This document shows, in pieces, positions 1-5,023 of a DNA stretch of 5,023 nt (position 1 is its first letter; each line of letters opens with the position of its first letter). This DNA is from Alistipes sp. (lineage in GTDB: Bacteria > Bacteroidota > Bacteroidia > Bacteroidales > Rikenellaceae). Under the pieces are notes generated by a model, which was given only the letters and a program-made list of their open reading frames with translations, was not told the DNA's origin and ran no database searches. The stretch spans positions 1-5,023 of the forward strand of contig JAQUZZ010000032.1 in NCBI GenBank assembly GCA_028691095.1, in the 5' to 3' direction. The translations under genes and the position numbers were made by a program.

Positions 1-1
1 C

Positions 2-2935
2 CGCGTTCGTGCGCTGAATCCCGAATACCCTGTGACTCGTGGTACGGCTCAAAACTCCGATATCTACTTCCAGACGCGTGAGGCCTCCAATAAGTTCTAC
101 AACGCCGTGCCCGATATGGTGGCCGAGGCGATGGAGAGCATCAGCAAAATTACGGGTCGTACCTATAAACCCTTCACCTACTACGGAGCTCCCGATGCCG
201 AGAACATCATCATCGCGATGGGTTCGATCACCGAGACGATCAAAGAGACCATCGACTATATGCAGTCGAAAGGGGAGAAAGCGGGTGTCATCTGTGTACA
301 CCTCTACCGTCCCTTCTCGCCGAAGTATCTGTTGAACGTGATGCCCAAATCCGTGAAACGGATCTGTGTGTTGGATCGTACCAAAGAGCCGGGTGCGCAT
401 GGCGAACCCCTCTATCTGGACATCAAGGAGGTACTTTACGGCATGAAGAACGCCCCGATGGTGATCGGTGGTCGTTACGGACTCTCCTCCAAAGATACGA
501 CGCCGGCACAGATGTTGGCCGTTTACCAGAACCTGAAAGCCAACGAACCGAAAGATCACTTTACGGTGGGTATCGTCGACGACGTAACCTTCACCTCGCT
601 GCCCGTGGGCGCAGAGCTCCATTTGGAGAATGCAGGAACCTATGAGGCACGTTTCATCGGTTTGGGTGCCGACGGTACGGTGGGAGCCAACAAAAACTCG
701 ATCAAGATCATCGGTAACGCAACCAATAAGTATTGTCAGGCCTATTTCGCCTACGACTCCAAGAAGTCTGGGGGATACACCTCTTCGCACTTGCGTTTCG
801 GGGATACCCCGATCCGCTCGCCCTATTTGGTGAATACTCCCGATTTCGTAGCGTGTCATGTTCCCTCCTATCTGGGCAAATATGATCTGCTCAAGGGGCT
901 GAAAAATGGGGGTACCTTCCTGCTCAACAGCGTTTGGGATGAGGAGACTACCCAGCAACATCTGCCCAACGACATGAAGAAATACATGGCGGAGCATAAG
1001 ATCAACTTCTATATCATCAATGCCACCAAAATCGCCTCGGAGATCGGATTGGGCAATCGTACCAATACGATCATGCAGAGTGCTTTCTTTAAGGTTTCGG
1101 GTGTGATTCCTTATGAGCAAGCCAAGGAGGAGATGAAAAAGGCGATCTACAAATCGTACGGTAAGAAGGGTGAGGATGTGGTCAATATGAACTACGCTGC
1201 CGTCGAGAAGGGCGGTGCCGTGGTGAAGATTGAGGTTCCTGCCGCGTGGGCTTCGCTGAGCGTTGCACCGGCTGCGGTGAAGGATGTCCCCGAATTCATC
1301 CATAAGATTGTAGAGCCGATCAATACCATGGAGGGTGATACCCTTCCGGTGAGTGCATTCAACGGCCGTGAAGACGGAACCTGGGATGCCGGTACCTCGC
1401 AGTATGAGAAACGTGGGGTTGCGGTGAAGGTTCCCGAATGGCAGAGTGAAAACTGTATTCAGTGTAACCAGTGTGCTTATGTGTGTCCTCACGCTGCGAT
1501 CCGTCCCTTCCTGATGACCGAAGAGGAGGCTGCGGCAGCTCCCGAAGGAACGCAAACGCTCCAAGGCGTGGGCGCAACGAAGGCTTATCGCTTCAAGATT
1601 CAGGTGTCGGTACTCGACTGTACGGGTTGCGGCAACTGTGCCAATGTTTGTCCCGCACCCACCAAAGCACTGGTGATGAAACCCCTTGAGGGTCAGATTG
1701 CCAAGGGCGAGGCGGCTCGTTGGGAGTATATGCACCACAAGGTGGGTTATAAGGATACTGTGGTCGACAAGATGAAGACCGTGAAGAACAGTCAGTTCTC
1801 CCAACCTTTGTTTGAGTTCTCCGGAGCTTGTGCCGGTTGTGGTGAGACCCCGTATGTGAAGGCTATTACGCAGCTCTTCGGAAATCGGATGATTATTGCC
1901 AACGCAACCGGATGTTCTTCGATCTATGGCGGTTCGGCTCCCTCTTCGCCCTATTGTGTCAACCACAAAGGCTTTGGGCCGGCTTGGGCCAACTCGTTGT
2001 TTGAGGATAATGCCGAATTCGGTTTGGGTATTCAGACCGGTGTGGCCAAACAGCGCGAGCGTTTGGGTATTCTGATGCGTGAGGCGATGGCAAGCAGCCA
2101 GATCTGTTCCGCAGAGTTGAAAGAGACGATGCGTGAGTGGATCGACAACCGCAAAGATGCCGTGCGTAGTGAGCAACTTGCCGAGCGCATGATCCCGATG
2201 ATGGAGGCTTGTGGCTGTGAGATCTGCAAAGAGATTTTGTCACTCAAACACTATCTGATTCGCAAGTCTGTGTGGATCTTGGGAGGTGACGGATGGGCCT
2301 ATGATATTGGATTCGGTGGTTTGGATCATGTGCTTGCTTCGGGTAAGGATGTGAACGTCCTGGTACTCGACACGGAGGTCTACTCCAACACGGGTGGCCA
2401 GTCCTCCAAGAGTACGCCTATTGGTGCGGTAGCCAAATTTGCTACGGCCGGTAAACGCGTGCGTAAAAAAGACTTGGGTGCGATTGCGATGACCTACGGG
2501 TATGTGTATGTCGCTCAGGTAGCTATGGGTGCGAACCAGAATCAATATTTCCAGGCACTGAAAGAGGCTGAGGCTTATCCCGGCCCGTCGTTGATTATTG
2601 CCTATGCTCCGTGTATCAACCATGGAATCAAAGGGGGTATGGGACTTTCGCAACTCACCGAGAAACAGGCTGTGGAGTGTGGATATTGGCATCTGTGGCG
2701 TCACAATCCGCTCTTGGCCGATCAGGGTAAGAATCCCTTTACGCTCGACTCCAAAGAGCCGGATTGGAGCAAGTTCCAAGATTTCATCCGTTCGGAGGTA
2801 CGTTACTCTTCGTTGCTGAAGACCTTCCCCAACGAGGCGCAAGAGCTCTTCAATGCGTCGCAGGAGAATGCCAAGTGGCGTTATAACACCTACAAACGTT
2901 TCGCGGCACTCGATTACTCGAAAATCGACGAATAG
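2..2935 (+). CDS. nifJ: Pyruvate:ferredoxin (flavodoxin) oxidoreductase, 5'-truncated by window edge
   Basis: Cytoplasmic iron-sulfur enzyme that converts pyruvate and CoA to acetyl-CoA and CO2 and passes two electrons to ferredoxin or flavodoxin. The frame is open from base 2, so the GTG at 32 is internal and the real start lies outside. About 200 N-terminal residues (most of domain I, including its thiamine diphosphate contacts) are missing; single-chain PFORs usually have about 1,170-1,200 residues. In fragment numbering, RGTAQN (13-18) ends domain I; domain II follows to about 205 and includes RTKEPGAHGEP; the gamma-type domain starts at GADGTVGANK (about 222). The ferredoxin-like domain has two CxxCxxCxxxCP motifs, Cys485/488/491/495 and Cys540/543/546/550, for two [4Fe-4S] clusters. 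The C-terminal domain has Cys610, Cys613, Cys638 and Cys871 for the proximal cluster, and GDGWAYD (762-768) to NTGGQ (796-800) for thiamine diphosphate. It ends at DYSKIDE with no evident extra C-terminal domain like that of Desulfovibrio africanus. Identification is firm; the choice between nifJ and por as symbol is convention. Confidence 0.97.
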   Translation, partial: RVRALNPEYPVTRGTAQNSDIYFQTREASNKFYNAVPDMVAEAMESISKITGRTYKPFTYYGAPDAENIIIAMGSITETIKETIDYMQSKGEKAGVICVHLYRPFSPKYLLNVMPKSVKRICVLDRTKEPGAHGEPLYLDIKEVLYGMKNAPMVIGGRYGLSSKDTTPAQMLAVYQNLKANEPKDHFTVGIVDDVTFTSLPVGAELHLENAGTYEARFIGLGADGTVGANKNSIKIIGNATNKYCQAYFAYDSKKSGGYTSSHLRFGDTPIRSPYLVNTPDFVACHVPSYLGKYDLLKGLKNGGTFLLNSVWDEETTQQHLPNDMKKYMAEHKINFYIINATKIASEIGLGNRTNTIMQSAFFKVSGVIPYEQAKEEMKKAIYKSYGKKGEDVVNMNYAAVEKGGAVVKIEVPAAWASLSVAPAAVKDVPEFIHKIVEPINTMEGDTLPVSAFNGREDGTWDAGTSQYEKRGVAVKVPEWQSENCIQCNQCAYVCPHAAIRPFLMTEEEAAAAPEGTQTLQGVGATKAYRFKIQVSVLDCTGCGNCANVCPAPTKALVMKPLEGQIAKGEAARWEYMHHKVGYKDTVVDKMKTVKNSQFSQPLFEFSGACAGCGETPYVKAITQLFGNRMIIANATGCSSIYGGSAPSSPYCVNHKGFGPAWANSLFEDNAEFGLGIQTGVAKQRERLGILMREAMASSQICSAELKETMREWIDNRKDAVRSEQLAERMIPMMEACGCEICKEILSLKHYLIRKSVWILGGDGWAYDIGFGGLDHVLASGKDVNVLVLDTEVYSNTGGQSSKSTPIGAVAKFATAGKRVRKKDLGAIAMTYGYVYVAQVAMGANQNQYFQALKEAEAYPGPSLIIAYAPCINHGIKGGMGLSQLTEKQAVECGYWHLWRHNPLLADQGKNPFTLDSKEPDWSKFQDFIRSEVRYSSLLKTFPNEAQELFNASQENAKWRYNTYKRFAALDYSKIDE

Positions 2936-2942
2936 CGATTCC

Positions 2943-2955
2943 GCGTTTCAAACGC
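2943..2955. repeat. 13-nt palindrome just after the PFOR stop codon
   Basis: GCGTTT and AAACGC flank a single C, giving a perfect inverted repeat 8 bases after the PFOR stop codon. As RNA it can form only a short 4-bp stem with a 5-nt loop. As DNA it is a symmetric site. It may be a minor part of the 3' end structure, together with the stronger hairpin 10 bases downstream. No function is shown by the sequence. Confidence 0.45.
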
Positions 2956-2964
2956 ACAACTTTT

Positions 2965-2998
2965 GCGAAGGCGACCTGTTCTCACAGGTCGCCTTCGT
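2965..2998 (+). terminator. Strong hairpin, probable transcription end of PFOR
   Basis: CGAAGGCGACCTGT (2966-2979) and ACAGGTCGCCTTCG (2984-2997) form a perfect 14-bp stem with a TCTC tetraloop, extended by a G-T pair at 2965/2998. It starts 30 bases after the PFOR stop codon and the next gene has its own promoter, so a terminator or 3'-end stabilising hairpin is the natural reading. The U-tract expected of a classical intrinsic terminator is weak: the stem is followed by GG and then GTTT. On the minus strand there is no U-run either. Termination may therefore be partial or helped by Rho. Confidence 0.7.
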
Positions 2999-3000
2999 GG

Positions 3001-3141
3001 GTTTAGGCGGGGATTGTGCGCTTGGTGCAGAGGCGAGCAACGCGTGACGGAGCCCTCTCTGGGGGTCGGTATCGTAAAGGGACGAGGGGGCATGGGAAGA
3101 AGAGGCAAAAGAGGGAGTCGCTCATTTACACACTTTGGCAA
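3001..3141. other. Non-coding G- and purine-rich spacer upstream of the tkt promoter
   Basis: No gene can be supported here. The + strand is strongly purine-biased: between 3079 and 3117 only C3083, C3091, T3093 and C3106 are pyrimidines. G-runs lie at 3061-3065, 3079-3081, 3086-3090, 3094-3096 and 3113-3115. CCCTCT (3053-3058) is complementary to AGAGGG (3110-3115), so the segment could fold back on itself. Short open frames cross it but start inside the PFOR hairpin or run into the promoter, and they look like nothing known. It could be plain spacer or an upstream regulatory region of tkt. Confidence 0.5.
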
Positions 3142-3173
3142 TTTGTGAGAGTCGTTTTTTTTTCTTAAATTTG
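3142..3173 (+). promoter_or_regulatory. Bacteroidetes-type promoter for tkt
   Basis: TTTG at 3142-3145 and TAAATTTG at 3166-3173 match the known Bacteroidetes primary sigma factor boxes (-33 TTTG or TTG; -7 TAnnTTTG), separated by 20 nt, within the usual range. Transcription would begin at about 3178-3182, giving a leader of about 180 nt. The spacer between the boxes includes a run of nine T (3155-3163). This is the only convincing match that I found between the genes, and it suggests that tkt is expressed independently of PFOR. Confidence 0.8.
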
Positions 3174-3247
3174 TTTCATTAACCTGAGGAAGATCTAAGC
3201 GAAGTCGAACCCCTTATAAAACCCTTACGGTTAGGGGCGAATTTAGA

Positions 3248-3256
3248 GGGGGGGGG
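3248..3256 (+). repeat. Homopolymeric tract of nine G in the tkt leader
   Basis: Nine consecutive G about 70 nt downstream of the predicted transcription start and 104 nt before the tkt start codon. Tracts of this length can slip during replication. It lies outside any supported reading frame, so a length change would alter leader RNA folding rather than a protein. It could also be a sequencing or assembly length error. Confidence 0.85.
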
Positions 3257-3271
3257 ATCGGACTTGCGGAA

Positions 3272-3340
3272 ATGAAGCGCAGCGTGCGATGTGTGCGCCA
3301 CCCCTGCAAATCAAACTACGGCTACTTGAAACAACCTTAA
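3272..3340 (+). other. Possible 22-codon leader ORF upstream of tkt
   Basis: An ATG at 3272 opens a frame of 22 codons that ends with TAA at 3338-3340, 20 bases before the tkt ATG. The peptide would be short and basic (begins MKRSVRCVRH, ends GYLKQP), with five Lys/Arg in the first 13 residues. The GCGCA/TGCGC stem lies within it. It is in a different frame from tkt. A chance ORF of this size is common, so translation is unproven; it is listed because of its position inside a long predicted leader. Confidence 0.2.
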
Positions 3341-3360
3341 AAATACTAACTCTTAATCAC

Positions 3361-5023
3361 ATGAAAGATTTAACAACAAGAGCTGCGGATAATATCCGAA
3401 TCCTGGCAGCTTCCATGGTAGAAAAAGCCAAATCGGGTCACCCCGGAGGTGCAATGGGCGGAGCAGACTTTGTGAACATTCTCTACTCGGAATATCTGAA
3501 CTACAACCCTGCGGATCCCTCCTATCCCTTCCGTGATCGTTTCTTCTTGGATCCGGGGCATATGTCGGCCATGCTCTATTCGGTGCTGTCGTTGGCCGGA
3601 TACTTCACAATGGATGAATTGGCTTCGTTCCGTCAATGGGGCAGCCCGACTCCGGGTCACCCTGAGGTGGATGTGAAACGAGGCATCGAGAATACTTCAG
3701 GCCCGCTGGGTCAGGGTCATGCCATGGGACTGGGTGCTGCGATTGCAGAACGGTTTATGGTGGCTCGCTTCGGGGAGTGGATGGCTCACAAAACCTATGT
3801 CTTCATCTCCGACGGAGGAATCCAGGAAGAGGTGTCGCAGGGTGTGGGTCGTATCGCCGGACACTTGGGATTGAACAACCTGATCATGTTCTATGACTCC
3901 AACAACATTCAGCTCTCGACTAAGGTGGAAGAGGTATCGACGGAGGATGTCGTAGCGAAATACCAAGCTAGGGGATGGAATGTGTTGAGCATCGACGGCA
4001 ATGATGCGACTGCCATTCGTCAGGCCTTGAATACGGCGGTTGCCGAGACCGAGAAACCGACACTCATCGTAGGTCACACCTTGATGGGTAAAGGAGCGGT
4101 TGGTAAGAACGGCGAGGACTTCTCGAACAAGGTTTCGACGCACGGACAGCCCTTGTCGGCGGCCGGTGCCGATATTGCCAAGACCATTGAGAACTTGGGT
4201 GGCGATCCGGAGAAACCATTCCAGATCTTTGACGATGTGAAAGGTCTCTATGCGCGTCGTAAAGAGGAGTTGGCCAAATGGTGTGCCGTACGGAAAGAGG
4301 AGGAAGCGGCATGGCGCGGTGCCAACCAGGAACTCTCCGCAAAACTCGATCAATTCTTGTCGGGCAAAGCTCCGGAGATTGATTACGGGAAGATTGCTTG
4401 TGGCGACAATGTAGCTACACGTGCTGCTTCGGCTGCCGTGCTCTCCTATCTGGCCGAGCATGTAGAGAATATGATTGTAGGCTCTGCCGACCTGAGCAAC
4501 TCCGATAAGACGGATGGATTCCTCAAGAAGACCCATGCGTTGGCGAAGGGGGATTTCACAGGACGCTTCCTGCAACCCGGTGTGGCTGAGTTTACGATGG
4601 CTTGCATCATGAACGGTATGGCGCTCCACGGCGGAGTGATTCCGGCATGCGGAACCTTCTTTGTCTTCTCCGATTACATGAAACCCGTACTGCGTATCGC
4701 AGCCCTGCAACGTTTGGCTGTGAAGTATGTTTGGACGCACGACTCCTTCCGTGTGGGTGAGGATGGCCCGACCCATCAACCCATCGAGCATGAGGCTCAG
4801 TTGCGTCTGATGGAGCAGTTGCGCAACCATCGTGGCGAACGTTCGATTGTCGTGCTGCGTCCGGCCGATAGTTATGAGACGGTTGCGGCATGGAAGATCG
4901 CGATGGAGAACGAACGCCCCACGGCTCTGATCCTGTCGCGTCAGAATATCAAGAACCTGCCCGCCGCCAGCGGAAATCGTGCGCAGGAGGCCATGCAGGC
5001 TGTTAAGGGTGCTTATATCGTAG
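3361..5023 (+). CDS. tkt: Transketolase, 3'-truncated by window edge
   Basis: Cytoplasmic thiamine diphosphate and metal-dependent enzyme of the non-oxidative pentose phosphate pathway; it transfers two-carbon ketol groups between sugar phosphates. The frame is open from ATG 3361 to the edge: 554 residues of an expected 660-680, lacking most of the C-terminal domain. The start is chosen because residues 6-30 (TRAADNIRI to SGHPGG) are conserved family sequence; the next ATG (codon 19) would remove part of it. Matching Escherichia coli numbering from memory, visible active-site residues are His27, His67, His100, GPLGQG (114-119), Asp151 and Asn181 as metal ligands, His261, Arg354, Asp377, catalytic Glu410, Phe434, His460, Asp468, His472 and Arg527. 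GEDGPTHQP (466-474) is the family signature. Odd point: the usual GDG-x3-EG-x3-E cofactor motif reads SDGGIQEEVSQG (150-161), which I recall as a Bacteroidales trait. It is preceded by its own promoter and a long leader. Confidence 0.97.
   Translation, partial: MKDLTTRAADNIRILAASMVEKAKSGHPGGAMGGADFVNILYSEYLNYNPADPSYPFRDRFFLDPGHMSAMLYSVLSLAGYFTMDELASFRQWGSPTPGHPEVDVKRGIENTSGPLGQGHAMGLGAAIAERFMVARFGEWMAHKTYVFISDGGIQEEVSQGVGRIAGHLGLNNLIMFYDSNNIQLSTKVEEVSTEDVVAKYQARGWNVLSIDGNDATAIRQALNTAVAETEKPTLIVGHTLMGKGAVGKNGEDFSNKVSTHGQPLSAAGADIAKTIENLGGDPEKPFQIFDDVKGLYARRKEELAKWCAVRKEEEAAWRGANQELSAKLDQFLSGKAPEIDYGKIACGDNVATRAASAAVLSYLAEHVENMIVGSADLSNSDKTDGFLKKTHALAKGDFTGRFLQPGVAEFTMACIMNGMALHGGVIPACGTFFVFSDYMKPVLRIAALQRLAVKYVWTHDSFRVGEDGPTHQPIEHEAQLRLMEQLRNHRGERSIVVLRPADSYETVAAWKIAMENERPTALILSRQNIKNLPAASGNRAQEAMQAVKGAYIV

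Larger units (their letters stand above)
3180..3360 (+). promoter_or_regulatory. Long, potentially structured 5' leader of tkt
   Basis: Predicted untranslated region from the inferred transcription start to the tkt ATG. CCCCT (3210-3214) can pair with AGGGG (3233-3237), and inside it AACC (3220-3223) with GGTT (3229-3232), closing the loop CTTAC. CCCTTA occurs twice, at 3211 and 3222. A run of nine G (3248-3256) could pair with CCCC at 3301-3304 or compete for the CCCC at 3210. GCGCA (3277-3281) can pair with TGCGC (3294-3298). The last 20 bases before the ATG are A/T-rich and unstructured, with no Shine-Dalgarno sequence, as is usual in Bacteroidetes. I could not match it to a known riboswitch class. 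Confidence 0.5.

Noticed and set aside
32..34. GTG at 32 as the start of PFOR
   Set aside because: The frame is open to base 2 and the residues before it (LNPEYP) continue the conserved family sequence before RGTAQN, so the gene extends beyond the window.
2240..2842. 200-codon open frame on the minus strand opposite PFOR
   Set aside because: Same cause: it is in register with PFOR codons and ends at a TCA codon (2240). PFOR motifs on the + strand explain the sequence.
2963..3148. 61-codon frame on the + strand in the spacer
   Set aside because: Its start is a TTG inside the PFOR hairpin, its product is a low-complexity Arg/Gly-rich string, and it runs into the -33 box. An internal ATG at 3092 gives only 18 codons with the same problems.
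3113..3154. Direct repeat GGGAGTCG / GAGAGTCG flanking the -33 box as an operator
   Set aside because: Only six adjacent bases or so are shared and the copies are 34 bases apart; this is too weak to support a regulator site.
3180..3240. TPP riboswitch in the tkt leader, suggested by CTGAGG and GAACC fragments
   Set aside because: The conserved parts are not in the right order or spacing, and I cannot assemble the paired core (GGGTGC and CTGAGA with the matching 3' half). An Rfam covariance search would settle it.
3697..4830. 377-codon open frame on the minus strand opposite tkt
   Set aside because: It is in exact codon register with tkt, so its stops correspond to TTA, CTA and TCA codons in tkt, which are almost absent. 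It ends exactly at the single TCA (3697). The protein resembles nothing known, while tkt on the other strand is certain.

Overview
The window holds two housekeeping genes of central carbon metabolism, both on the + strand and both cut by a window edge, with a 425-base intergenic region between them. The first is the C-terminal 977 residues of a pyruvate:ferredoxin (flavodoxin) oxidoreductase (PFOR, nifJ type). The second is the first 554 residues of a transketolase (tkt).

The organism is most likely an anaerobic member of the Bacteroidota, probably Bacteroidales. The spacer carries a good match to the Bacteroidetes-type sigma promoter (TTTG, 20 nt, TAnnTTTG). There is no Shine-Dalgarno sequence before tkt, only A/T-rich sequence. 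The transketolase has features I recall from Bacteroidales homologues (RFFLDPGHM, SDGGIQEE, GSADLSNSDKT). Coding regions are of balanced to moderately high GC with few TTA, CTA and TCA codons, which fits an Alistipes-like genome better than a typical Bacteroides. That last placement is inference.

Layout: 2-2935 is PFOR, missing about 200 N-terminal residues. From 2943 to 2955 there is a small palindrome, and from 2965 to 2998 a strong hairpin that probably ends the PFOR transcript. From about 3000 to 3141 the spacer is G- and purine-rich with no gene that I can support. From 3142 to 3173 lies the tkt promoter. From about 3180 to 3360 there is an unusually long, potentially structured tkt leader with a 9-G tract and a possible 22-codon leader ORF. 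From 3361 to the end is tkt.

The two enzymes work in different but linked parts of metabolism. PFOR oxidises pyruvate to acetyl-CoA and CO2 and reduces ferredoxin or flavodoxin. Transketolase moves two-carbon ketol units in the non-oxidative pentose phosphate pathway. Both need thiamine diphosphate and a divalent metal. The terminator-like hairpin and the separate promoter suggest two transcription units rather than an operon. I see no mobile element, CRISPR array, tRNA or rRNA. I do not see a clearly new biological system; the most unusual part is the tkt leader and its promoter.
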